64,000 nt of DNA from Vitis vinifera (taxonomy: Eukaryota > Streptophyta > Magnoliopsida > Vitales > Vitaceae): assembly GCF_030704535.1 (NCBI RefSeq), contig NC_081819.1, forward strand, positions 22,912,001 through 22,976,000. The letters are read 5' to 3'. Numbering within the stretch: the stretch's first letter is position 1; every line of letters begins with the position of its first letter. A program made the position numbers and the translations under genes. This document shows, piece by piece, positions 22,235-33,176 of this stretch. Below the pieces are notes generated by a model. It made no database searches, was not told the DNA's origin, and saw nothing but the letters and a program-made list of their open reading frames with translations.

Positions 22235-23008
22235 ACCCTTGAGGCATTGCTGTTTGGCGTCTCCAGTCTTGAGCCTTTTTCTATTTTTAGATTTCTTGAC
22301 TTGTGTGGATTGAATATGAACCATTATTAGGGTGTAATACCATTCATTCTTCTGTTACATTGAGGCTTAAATTGTCGGGTTTTAACGTGGTTGATCCTCA
22401 TACCAAAGGACTTTTGCAAGAAGTTGCTGCTCCATCCATTTTTCTCTGAATCTTTGTATTCCGAATTGCGCTTTTGTATTTAGAACTTTTGAAGTAAATA
22501 CTGCTACTGTTGCATTCAGTTTCTGTTCAGTTTTAGCTGTTTAATACTTCTTGTTGATTTCATTTGTATTCGGGTTGTCCTCGATTCTTACTCTGAAACC
22601 CAAGCCAATGGTTTCCTCTGTTTGTTTGGGAAGAATTTAAATTCTTGGGAAAATGGGGTATTGGGGCTGTTCTATAAGGTATTTTTGCCGAGTCTCTCTG
22701 GAGAATGATTTTCCAACTGTTTTCATGTACCAAACAGAAGCTGAAGTGAACCCCATGAATTACTCAATTGGTATATGGATGGAGAAGAAGACCTATATGC
22801 ATAATTAACAGTTCAGTTCAGATGATCATCAGAGGGGAGAATTACATCAAAGATATCTTAATCTGTCTATCAATTAACAATGCCTATGCATGAGAAAATT
22901 TAGCTGTTTGGTTCTTAAGAATAAGAAAGACAGGAAAAGGACACAAAGGGAACTCTTTCCTAATCCTCATCATTTACAGAATTTGGTCATTTTGCCTTGA
23001 GATTATTT
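22235..23008. other. ADF 3' flank and 3' flank of Rumi-like copy 1
   Basis: The piece 22420-22690 is repeated at 26364-26610, and the piece from about 22735 to 23008 is repeated at about 26700-26947, upstream of the stop codon of copy 2. It therefore marks the ADF-proximal edge of the duplicated block. No gene of its own is seen. Confidence 0.7.
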
Positions 23009-25043
23009 TCAAAGATCTCCTCCAACAGTTCCACTTTCTTCCCATGTCTCCACTTGCTTCATCACATGGTCTTTCTTCTCAAGCACATCTTTGAGTTCTG
23101 CAGGATCATAGGGAGGGGGCATGGTACATGGACCCGTATCCGAAGGACTCCTCACCATGCTTTGGATCTTATAATCCTTCTCCAACCCTTTCACAGGGCA
23201 AACCATCGTCTCTGGGCAGAACTCCACAGCCCCTGGAGGCACAGATGGCTTGAATTTAAGCAGCTTTGCATACATGGACAACAGATGGAACATGTAGTCA
23301 TACACAAATTTCATCTTCAGCTTCTCTTGGACGAAGCTGCTCCCCGCCTTCGCTATCTCCTGTGCCTGTTGGGTGGCATCAAGGTTAGAAAATAGAGCAA
23401 GATTACAAGTTTTTCTGACAGAGAAATCAATCTTTCATCACCTTCTCTGTATGGTTATTGCACCATTCAGTGGCAAATTTGATGGATTTGCACATGTCCT
23501 TGAGTTTTAAAGGCCAGTAATGGACCATAGGCTGTAAACTTCTTGTGAAGAAATCATAGTAGTGAGGGTTTGCAAGCAGGGTCACAGAATCACAAGCTAG
23601 AATGTATTTTTCACTGACTGACCATGTAACTCCCTCTGTGTAAATCTTGTATCTGGATCAGTTGGGCCAAAGTGAAAACAGGGGTCATGAGAAAACACAA
23701 AAGGAAAAAAAAAAAACCCGAAAAGTTTCTCCAAATTCAATCACTCACCTATGAGTGCATTGGCTTGCTAAATCTGAACTGTTGAAGCCACTATGAATCT
23801 CTTGACGCCAGTCCTGCAAATCTTGAAGCTATCAGCAACATTCATGTATTTGATCTATTACTGAAAATATTGGGAGAGTCATGAAGATTTGTTACTATGT
23901 CATAAATCCGAGCATTCCAGTCTTGTTCACTGGTTTTATTGCATTTGGAAAGCTCATGTCTGGCCAGACCCAGATTGATGTTGCCTTTCCAATAAGCATA
24001 GGGTTCTCTGTCTATCCACTCGGTTCTGTTGTTGCCCTCTTTCAGGTCCTTTTTCAAGGTATTCCATTGTTTTATGTGGATCTCTGGCCTGCACAACCAA
24101 ATATGAGATGGCCTGATCTTTAAAAAAACATCACAAGAGAATCGTAGAAGGCTTACCAACCCCAAAATGACCAGTCCGGGAACACAATATCATATGTTTC
24201 ATCATCTCCACAGTAATGAAACAATGGGGGTGGAGTAGTGGCATTTGGCCCTTGGAAGTATCGTGTCTTCATCGCCAGTTTGTCCCCGCATGAAAACATC
24301 AAATCGAAGTCCGGCAGCTTCCCAGGATACATCCTCAGCAACTGCAGAATGCCCCATATGGTGAACACATCTCTAGTTTGATAGACCCCCTTGTACTTCT
24401 CCATATAAACTTTGCCATCCACCACCACAACCCTGATATATGCTGCAGGTTTTGCTCTTTCCACCATGTCCCTCGTGATCCCCGTCTCCCTCCACGGCCT
24501 CAGATCTTCATATATCCACCGGAAGTATTCTGGGCAGGTCTCAGTGGACGGTTCACTGGGCTCAAATGTCGCCAGTGGAGTGACTGGGCAGGTCTGTGCC
24601 ATGTTTCCCTCACTGCAATTCAGTGAATACTCAATTTTTTTATTACAAGGCTTTATTGAACTGCTATGACTCCAAACTTTCCTAAAGGAATCTCCTGTAA
24701 AAACAGACTGGAAAAACAGTACTTAGAATCAGAAAAACTGAAAATATTTCCATGAACTTTGCATGAAAAAACATATGTATTTAACAAACATATAAACATA
24801 AGAACAAGAAGGAGAAAACATCATGGGTCGAACGGAGAAAGAAATATGCAGATGACAGGAGCAGCTTACAACATTGCTCCACCGGGTGGAAATGAAAGCT
24901 CCAATGAAGAGGATGATGGAGAAGAGAGAAACAGTCATGGTAGCACCTTTTATGAAGGGAGAAGCCAAACCTGCTCCATGAAATTCATTATGAGCATTCT
25001 CTCCCATATGGGAAAATTTCTCATTACCAACAACCTCCCCCAT
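23009..25043 (-). CDS. Rumi-like O-glucosyltransferase (CAP10/DUF821, GT90), copy 1
   Basis: Six exons on the minus strand: 25043-24870, 24707-24157, 24088-23896, 23813-23749, 23652-23442 and 23365-23009, joined in phases 0,2,0,2,0, giving 516 aa without a stop. Residues 35-53 form one membrane segment after a short N-terminus, so a type II Golgi/ER protein is expected. The CAP10 domain starts at about residue 116 (CPEYFRWIYEDLRPW) and includes LPDFDLMF, PDWSFWGWPE, REPYAYWKGN and WSVSEKYILACDS. Animal Rumi/POGLUT1 adds O-glucose to EGF repeats; plant DUF821 proteins have no settled substrate, so cell-wall or glycoprotein glycosylation is inference. The ATG at 25043 has GCA before and G after (favourable). 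In copies 1-3 the codons just upstream are conserved but contain no ATG. Confidence 0.92.
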
Positions 25044-25450
25044 TGCCTTCTCCTGATCCAAGATGACTCTCGTTTCACTTCAATCAAAAAACCAAGAAAC
25101 CCCCTATTGCTACATGTATTAATGGGGAAAAACCATGATAATAAGAAGAGGAAAAAAACCCAGAAGAAGAAGAAGAAGAAGAAGAAGAAGAAGAAGAAAA
25201 AGAAAGTGAATTTTGGCGTTCACCTCAAGGCTCTTGGCTATAGAAAATTCAAGGCTTTTGGCTATAGAAAATTGGAGAAAGCTTTACGTACTTCTTAATT
25301 CAAGTTACCTTTGGTTTGGTTTTCTATGCAGTTGTTTCATCAATTCAATGCTTAGAATTTGATATGATCTAAATAAATCCAATCTCTCTTTTCAAGAAGT
25401 TAAGCTATACCATTGAATTGAATAAAAAAACCAAAGAAAATAAAAAAAAA
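25044..25450. repeat. 5' flank of copy 1 with GAA microsatellite
   Basis: Contains an (AGA/GAA)n run at about 25157-25206 and a local duplication of an AAGGCT.TTGGCTATAGAAAATT motif (25227-25272). The block 25205-25600 is homologous to 29150-29420 (upstream of copy 2), which shows that it belongs to the duplicated segment. Confidence 0.7.
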
Positions 25451-26368
25451 TTCATGGCTACTAGTTTCCCATGTGCCAAACAGAGCTGAAATGAATCCCA
25501 TGAATTAGTCAATTGGCATATAGATGGAGAAGAAGATCTATTCATGTATAACAATTGAGTTGTAATCAGAAATTTTTTCTTCCTAGCAATCACTTTCCCT
25601 AGAATTCATTTTTAAAAGTTGGGAATGTTCATCGGTAAAAATCAGTAACTACATCAAAGATCCGCAGAGGGTGAAATTACATCAAAGATCTGTTTATCTA
25701 TATATCAGTAAACATTAATGCATATGAATGAGAAAACTTTGGGTTGGACAGGTGAAAGACTAATTCGTACTAAACTTGTCTCTGAATATGTCCAATTCAT
25801 GCCAAATCCAACCCTAAGTCGGGTTTAGAATTCTCAACTTGCGCCAACCCTCATATCTCCAGGTTGATAATTTTGTAATCTAGGTTCGACACAAACTCGT
25901 TCACACCTTGCCCATGTCAACTTAGGCTGGTAAGTTTGAGCTCTTGAATACATTTTGAAATTGCCTAATCTTCAAAAAACCATCACAAGAGATTACCAAC
26001 CCCAAAGTGACCAGTCCCGGAAGATAATATCAAATGTTTCATCATCTCCACAGTAATGAAACAATGCTGGTGGAGCAGTGGCATTAGGTCCTTGGTAGTC
26101 ATGTGTCTTGAACACCGGTTTTTAGCCCCGCATTCAAATATCAAATCCAAGTCCGGCAGCTTCCCAGGATACATCCTCAGCAGCTGCAGAATGCACCATA
26201 TGGTGAGCACATGTCTAGTTTGAAACACCCACTCGTACTTCTCCATAAAGACCTTGCCATCCACCACCACAACCCTAATATGTGCCGGGTTTCCGCTCTT
26301 TCCACCATTTCCCTCGTGATCCACCCTCTCCATCCACGACATCAAATCCTCATAGATCTACCGGAAGT
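25451..26368 (-). pseudogene. Relic Rumi-like copy: 3' flank plus truncated exon 2
   Basis: Bases 25460-25740 match the 3' flank of copies 1-3. Bases from about 25953 to 26368 match the start of intron 2 and the 3' two-thirds of exon 2 (RMYPGKLPDLDL, HYCG region reading minus). Exons 3-6 and the 5' part of exon 2 are absent; about 200 bp of unrelated sequence (25745-25950) takes the place of exons 3-6. The exon also carries a frame disruption near 26125 and the start of the copy is lost at 26368, where the sequence switches to the duplicated ADF 3' flank. It cannot encode an enzyme. Confidence 0.85.
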
Positions 26369-26690
26369 TGCTGCTCCTTCCATTTTTCCCTGAACCTTGG
26401 CTTCCAAATTGTGGCTTTGTATTCAGAACTTTTGAAGTAAATAATTCTACTGTTGCATTCAGTTTCTGTTCAATTTGATTGTTAATACTTGTTCTTTTTA
26501 CTTGTTTCCTGTTTATCTCAATTCTTACTCTGAAACTCAAGCCAGTGGTTCCCCTGTTTGTTTGGGCCCAAATTTAAAATCTTGGGAAAATTGAGTAATG
26601 GGGCTGTTCTATAAGGTATTAAGCCCAGTTGCTTAGAAGGGGGGGTTGGGTTGGGGGGTGAGGGAATTAACCCAAAATGTTTCCTTTGAG
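26364..26690. repeat. Duplicated ADF 3' flank
   Basis: This stretch aligns to 22420-22690 downstream of ADF (for example GTTGCATTCAGTTTCTGTTC and GGGGCTGTTCTATAAGGTAT occur in both). No ADF coding sequence is included. It joins directly to the relic exon 2 at a shared GAAGT (26364-26368). Confidence 0.85.
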
Positions 26691-26947
26691 TTTGATATCT
26701 GAATGAACAGTTCCCCCAAACAGAAGTTAAAGTGAATCCCATGAATTACACAATTGGTATATGGAAGAAAACTAAATTTAGATGATCAGCAGAGTATACA
26801 ATTACATCCAAGAGATCTTGATCCATTTATCGATCAACAATGCTTATGCATGAGAAAATTTACATGTTTGGTTCCTGAGAATAAGAAGTAACATGAAAAG
26901 GACACAAAGGGAACTCTTTTCTCATCTACATTATATACAAAATTTAG

Positions 26948-28996
26948 TCATTTTGCCTTAAGAATATTTGCAATGGTCTCTTCTCCAACACTTCCACTTT
27001 CTTCCCATGTCTCCACTTGCTTCATCACATGGTCTTTCTTCTCAAGCACATCTTTGAGTTCTGCTGAATTAAAGGGAGGAGGCATGATGCATGGACCTGT
27101 ATCCGAAGGACTCTTCACCATGCTTTGGAGCTTATAATCCTTCTCCAACCCTTCAACAGCGCAAGCCATCATCTCTGGGCAGAACTCCACAGCCATTGGA
27201 GGCACAGTTGGCTTGTATTTAAGCAGCTTTGCGTACATGGACAACAGATGGAACATGTAGTCATACACAAATTTCATCTTTATCTCCTCTTGGACGAAGC
27301 CGCTCCCCGCCTTTCCTATCTTCTGTGCCTGCTGGGTGGCATCGAGGTTAGAAAATAGAGCAAGATGGAAAATTTTCTAATAGAGAAATCGATCTTTCAT
27401 CACCTTCTCTGTATGGTTGTTGCACCAGTCAGTGGCAAACTTGATGGATTTGCACATGTCCTTGTGTTTTATAGGCCAGTAATGGACCAGAGGCTGTAAA
27501 CTTCTTGTGAAGAACTCATAGTATTGAGGCTTGACAAGCAGGGTCACAGAATCACAAGCTAGAATGTATTTTTCACTAACTGACCATCCAATTCCCTCAG
27601 TATAAATCTTGTATCTGGATCAGTTGAGGGGTCATGGGAAAAAACACAAAAGAAAGGAAAAAAAATCCTTAAAGTTTCTCCAAATTCAATTACTCACCTA
27701 TGAGTGCATTGGCTTGCTAAATCTGAAGTTTTGAATCCACTTTGAACCTCTCGACCCCAGTCCTGCAAATCTGAAGCTATCAGCACGATTTATGTAGTAC
27801 TGTAACTGAAAAGATTTGGCTGAGTCATGAAGGTTTGTTACCATTATATAAAGACGAGCATTCCAGTCTTGTTCATCGGTGTTTCTACATTTGAAAAGCT
27901 CTTTTCTGACCACACCCATCTTGACATTTCCTTTCCAATAAGCGTAGGGTTCTCTATCTATCCACTTGGTTCTGTAGTTGCCCTCTTTCAGGTCCTTTTT
28001 AAAGCCATTCCATGGTTTTATGTTGGTCTCTGGCCTGCACAACCAAATGTGAAATTGCATAATCTTCCAAAGAACCATCACAAGAGAATGGTAGAAGTCT
28101 TACCAACCCCAAAATGACCAGTCCGGGAAGACAATATCATACGTTTCATCATCTCCACAGTAATGAAACAATGGTGGTGGAACAGTGGCATCAGGCCCTT
28201 GGTATAAATGTGTCTTGATCATCGGTCTGTCGCGGCATTCAAACATCAAATCGAAGTCCGGAAGCTTCTCCGGATACATCCTCAGCAGCTGCAGAATGCC
28301 CCATATGGTGAACTCATCTCTATTGTGGTTCACCCTCTTGTACTTTTCCATATAAACCTTGCCATCAACCACCACAATCCTGATACTTGCAGCAGGTCTT
28401 GCTTTTTCCACCATGGCTCTCGTGATCCCCGTGTCCATCCATGGCCTCAGATCTTCGTAGATCCACCGAAAGTATTCTGGGCAGGTCTCACTGGGCGGTT
28501 CACTGGGCTCAAATGCCACCGGTCCAGTAACCGGGCAGGTCTGTGACACGTTTCCCTCTCTGCAATTCAGAGAATACTCAAATTTCTGACTATGGGGCTT
28601 TGTTGGACTAGTATAATTCAAAGTTTTCTTCAAAAAATCTCCTGTGAGAATAGACTGGAAGAACAAAAATTAGAATCAGAAAAAAGGAAAATATTTTCAA
28701 GAACTTTGCATTAAAAAACATATGTATATAATAAAACATATAAACTTAAAAACAAGAAGAAAGAAACATCATGCATGGTGGACGGAGAAAGAAATATGCA
28801 GATGACAGGATCAACTTACAACATTAATCCATCGGGTGGAAACGAGAGCTCCAATGAAGATCAGGATGATGGTGAAGAGAGAAACCGTCACGGTAGCACC
28901 TTTCTTGAAGGGACCAGCCAAACCAGCTCCATAATTTTGATTAGGAGCCGTCTCTCCCGTATGGGACAACTTCCTATTACGAACAACCTTCCCCAT
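26948..28996 (-). CDS. Rumi-like O-glucosyltransferase (CAP10/DUF821, GT90), copy 2
   Basis: Exons on the minus strand: 28996-28820, 28654-28104, 28034-27842, 27762-27698, 27614-27404 and 27328-26948; same phases as copy 1, 525 aa, no internal stop. The membrane segment lies at about 36-55 (VSLFTIILIFIGALVST). CAP10 motifs CPEYFRWIYEDLRPW, LPDFDLMF, PDWSFWGW, REPYAYWKGN and WSVSEKYILACDS are all present. It is close in sequence to copy 1, and the duplicated ADF flank on its 3' side shows that the two come from one segmental duplication. Its C-terminus is slightly longer (ending GEETIANILKAK). Substrate unknown. Start chosen at the ATG equivalent to copy 1. Confidence 0.92.
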
Positions 28997-29420
28997 TGCC
29001 TTCTCCTGATCCAAGATGACCCTCTTTCCACTTCACTTTGAAAATGTTCAGAATAAATCTTCAATGATAGCTCTAATTGCTATATGGGTGCATTTTATTA
29101 GGTAAATACAATGACAAAAACAAGAGGAAGAAGCCCAGAAGAAGAAGAAAAAGAAAGTGAATTTTGGCGTTCACCTCAAGGCTTTTTGGCTATTGAAAAT
29201 TGGAGATAGCTTGACGTACTCCTTAATATAAGATGCCTTTATTTTGGTTTTCTATGCAGTTGTTTCATCAATTCAACGCTTAGAATTTGCTTTCATTTGA
29301 GTAAATCCAGTCTCTCTTTTCAAGAAATTAAGCTAGAATAAAGAAACCAAAGAAAATAAAATTTTTCATGGCAAGTGCTTGTTTCTCATGTGCCAAACAG
29401 AGTCGAAGTGAATCCCACGA
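28997..29420. repeat. 5' flank of copy 2, duplicated segment
   Basis: Homologous to the flank upstream of copy 1 (25044-25480). The last part (29235-29420) is repeated once more at about 30409-30560, on the other side of the CACTA-like insertion. Confidence 0.7.
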
Positions 29421-30402
29421 CACTACAACAAATTTCACATTTTCCTACTTTAATTTAAGGCAAAAATAAAAAAATTTGCAACAAATTTTATTTTTATGGA
29501 AAAAATGATTTTCTTAGACATGAAACTTGCACCCATGGCAAAATATTATATTTAATCACATCATATATTCATGACAAATAATTTTTCATAAGATTTTAAT
29601 ATGAATTTTGTATTGATGTCAAAAAGCAACATTTAATCACAACCATGATTTATGGCAAATAGCTTCTTATACAATTTTCCTATAAAATTTTTGTTAATTT
29701 AAATTTGTGTAAGCCTATTAGAAATTTGTTTGGGCTAGTTGAACTAGGGATGATGTTGTCCTTCAACATTTTTTACAAATATTTTTTCATAAGATTTTGA
29801 TATGAATTTTGTATTCATGGCAAAAAATAAGATGTAATCATAACGATGATTTGTTTTCTTATAAAATTTTTGTTAATTTAAATTTGTGTAAGCCCGTTAG
29901 AAATTTGTCTAATCTGATTGAACTATAGATGATTTTGCCTATAAATCTATTTTTTTTTAATAACATATATATTTATGACAAATAATTTTTCATAAGATTT
30001 TGACATGAGTTTTGTATTCATAGCAAAAAATAAAATGTAACGATGACAAGGATTTATGACAAATAATTTCTTATATAATTTTCCTATAAAATTTTTGTTA
30101 ATTTAAATTTGTGTATACTAATTAGAAATTTGTTTGAGGTACTTGAATTAGGGACGATTTTGCCATCGACCTTTTTTTAATATATATTTTTTAATTATAA
30201 AACTTCAGCAACGACATCTAATTAAAATAATAGCTACATTTTTTTAATGATATCATTAAAAAAAATGGAGCTATTATTTCAAAATCTTGTGAAAAAATAT
30301 TTGTCTCCGTGAGTATAACCTTCCTCTCTAAAAAAATCTTTTTTTTTCCCCATAAAAATAAGATTTATTGCAATTTTTTTTTTTTTACATAAAAATTTAT
30401 AT
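29421..30402. mobile_element. CACTA-like non-autonomous element, right end lost
   Basis: It starts with CACTACAACAAATTTCACAT, the classic CACTA (En/Spm) terminus. Bases about 29478-29520 recur in inverse orientation at about 30320-30375 (GCAACAAATTTTATTTTTATGG-like), so subterminal inverted repeats are present, but the final CACTA of the right end is not found. The interior holds three direct repeats of about 200 bp beginning near 29582, 29785 and 29987 (TTTTTCATAAGATTTT...). No transposase. The 3-bp target duplication cannot be read because the right end is damaged. Confidence 0.6.
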
Positions 30403-30628
30403 GTCTTTAGTTTGGTTTTCTATGCAGTTGTTTCATCAATTCAACGCATCCAGTCTCTCTTTTCAAGAAAGTAAGCTAGAATAAAAAAACCAAAGAAAAA
30501 AAAATAAAAATTCATGGCAAGTACTTGTTTCCCATGTGCCAAACAGAGTTGAAGTGAATCCCATGAATTACTCAATTGGTACATAGATGGAAAAGATAAT
30601 TTATTCATGTATAAAAGTTGAGTTATAA
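30403..30628. repeat. Second copy of the duplicated gene flank
   Basis: Sequence from the TTTGGTTTTCTATGCAGTTG block to the TCAATTGGTACATAGATGG block repeats 29235-29420 and continues as the 3' flank of copy 3. An (A)-rich stretch is present; no coding potential. Confidence 0.7.
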
Positions 30629-30812
30629 TTGTTAGGACGTCATTTGTTTGTTTGGCCCTGATCAGCCGTACCACCGGGACTAGCCGGAATGGGCCGGACC
30701 AGAGTGGCCTCCCCAGGATTCGACTTGGGGAGGCCACTCTGGTCCGGCCCATTCCGGCTAGTCCCGGTGGTACGGCTGATCAGAGCCAAACAAACAAATG
30801 ACGTCCCAACAA
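30629..30812. mobile_element. 184-bp hairpin MITE with a near-perfect stem
   Basis: The two halves pair over about 86 bp with only two mismatches and a loop of about 10 bases (near 30716-30725). The ends read TTGTTAGGACGTC and GACGTCCCAACAA. The flanking TAA at 30626-30628 and 30813-30815 is a 3-bp target duplication, and the related uninserted flank at 25555-25575 (GAGTTGTAATCAGAAATT) supports the boundary. A 3-bp TAA duplication suggests a PIF/Harbinger-type MITE, though the ends are not the usual Tourist termini. The arms are GC-rich, unlike their surroundings. Confidence 0.85.
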
Positions 30813-31114
30813 TAATCATAAATTTTCTCTTCCTAGCAATCACTTTCTCAGGAGTTTATTGATAGAAGTTGGGATGTTCATAGAAGCAGTGAAAGAGGAA
30901 ACATCAGTAAACTGAATTTAGATGATATGCAGAGGGTGAAAATATATGAAAGATTTGTTAATCCGTCTATCAGTTAACATTAATGCCTACGAATGAGAAA
31001 ATTGAGTCCTGGTAAAAGTTCAAACTATTATTCTCTGTTTGTTTCCTAAGAAAAAAATAACAAGAGACAGGCACAAGGGAGCTCTTTTCTCATGCCATCA
31101 TTTACAAAATTTGG

Positions 31115-33176
31115 TCATTTTGCCTTCAGATTTTTCAATGAACCCTCCTCCAACATCTCCACTTGCTTCATTACATGGTCTTTCCTCTCAAGCATATCTC
31201 TGAGTTCTGCGGGATCATATGGAGGAGGCATGACGCATGGACCCGTATCAGAAGGACTCTTCACCATGCTTTGGATCTTGTACTTCTTCTGTAACCCTTT
31301 CACAGGGCAAACCATCGTCTCTGGGCAGACCTCCACAGCCCCTGGAGGCACAGTTGGCTTGTATTTAAACAGCTTTGCATAAGCCGACAACAGATGGAAC
31401 ATGTAATCATACACAAATTTCATCCTTAGCTCCTCTTGGACGAAGCTGCTCCCTGCATTCCTTATCTCGTGTGCCTGTCAGGTGGCTTCAAGGTTAGAAA
31501 TCAGAGCAAGATGTTGAGTTGTTCTCTTAAAAAATCTTTGTTTGTCACCTTTTGTGTATGGTTATTACACCATTCAGTGGCAAATTTGATGGATTTGCAC
31601 ATGTCCTTGAGTTTTATAGGCCAGTAATGGACCAGAGGCTGTAAACTTCTTGTGAAGAAATCATAGTATTGAGGCTTGACAAGCAGGGTCACAGAATCAC
31701 AAGCTAGAATGTATTTTTCACTAACTGACCATGCAGCTCCCTCCGCATAAATCTTGTATCTGGATCAGTTGAGCCAAAGTAAAAAAAAGGGCCATGAAAA
31801 GAGAGAAAAAAAAGAAAAGGAAAGGAGACTTGGTAAATGATCCAATTTAAGGTTAACACCTTGTCCACTCCAACCCAGCGTTAGAAGATTGGGCACGGGT
31901 TGGGTGGGTTAGATGCACCCAAGTTGCAGCCCTATTGGTTACTCACTTATGAGTGCATTGGGTCGATAAATCTGCACTCTTGAATCCATTTTGCATCTCT
32001 TGGAGCCAGTCCTGCAAATTTTCTAGCTATGATCAGCACTTATTTTATGCGGTACTATTACTGAGAAAATTGGGAAAGTGATTAAGATGCGTAACCATGT
32101 TATAAATTCGAGCATTCCAATCTTGTTCATTGGTCTTACTGCATTTGGAAAGCTCATGTCTGGTTACGCCCATTTTGAAGTTGCCTTTCCAATAAGCATA
32201 GGGCTCTCTATCCACCCACTTGGTTTTGTTGTTGCCTTCTCTCAGGTCCTTTCTCAAGGTGCTCCATGGCTTTATGCGGATCTCTGGCCTGCATAACCAA
32301 ATGTGAAATTGCCTAATCTTCAGAAAACCATCGCAAGAGATCAATGTTAGAAGGCTTACCATCCCCAAAATGACCAATCCGGGAAGACGATATCAAGTGT
32401 TTCATCATCTCCACAGTAATGAAACAATGGAGGTGCAGTGGCATTAAGCCCTTGGTAGTCATGTTTCTTGATCACCGGTTTGTCGCCACATTCGAACATC
32501 AAATCGAAGTCCGGCAGCTTCCCAGGATACATCCTCAGCACCTGCAGAATGCCCCATATGGTGAACACATCTCTAGTCTGAAACACCCACTTGTACTTCT
32601 CCGTATAGACCTTGCCATCCACCACAACAACCCTAATATGTGCTGGGGTTTTCGCTCTTTCCACCATGTCCCTCGTTATTCCCGTCTCCGTCCACGGCTT
32701 CAAATCTTCGTAGATCCACCGGAAGTATTCTGGGCAGGTCCCGGTGGAGAGGTTGCTTGGCTCAAATGTTGTCAGAAGAGTAACTGGGCAGGTCTTTGTC
32801 ATATTTCCCTCACTGCAATTCATTGAGTACTCAAATCTTTTATAATGGGGCTTCGTTGAACTCCTATAATTCCAAGCTGTCCTAAAGGAATCTCCTGTAA
32901 CAATAGACTGAAAAAACAGCTCTTAGCCTAATTTTGTATGGTGTAATGAAGGAGGCATGCATTATGGGATAATGGAGAGAAATGCAGGGGGAAATGGCAA
33001 CTTACAACACCGCTCCACCGGGTCGAAAGGAAGGTGCCGATGAGGAGAATGATGAAGAAGACAGAAACATTCATGGTGTAACTTTTCTTGAAGAGACCAG
33101 GCAACCCAGCTCCATGAAATGCATGGACATTGTCTCCCATATGAGGCAACTTCTCATTACCAACAGCCTCCTTCAT
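31115..33176 (-). CDS. Rumi-like O-glucosyltransferase (CAP10/DUF821, GT90), copy 3
   Basis: Exons on the minus strand: 33176-33006, 32907-32360, 32288-32096, 32011-31947, 31759-31549 and 31474-31115; phases as in copy 1; 515 aa, no internal stop. One membrane segment at about 34-53 (NVSVFFIILLIGTFLST) and full CAP10 motifs (CPEYFRWIYEDLKPW, LPDFDLMF, PDWSFWGW, REPYAYWKGN, WSVSEKYILACDS). The exon 4 donor is ATAA|GTGAG instead of ATAG|GTGAG, changing the split codon from Arg to Lys. The exon 3 donor (ATG|GTTACG) is weak. Intron 4 carries an extra block of about 100 bp (about 31840-31945) that is absent from copies 1 and 2. Confidence 0.9.

Noticed and set aside
22097-24123. Plus-strand frames within the glycosyltransferase exons and opposite ADF exon 3
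   Set aside because: These are antisense shadows of well-supported exons.
30441-30843. Reading frames over the hairpin MITE (MGRTRVASPSR...)
   Set aside because: They are translations of the two arms of the MITE stem and have no homology I recognise.
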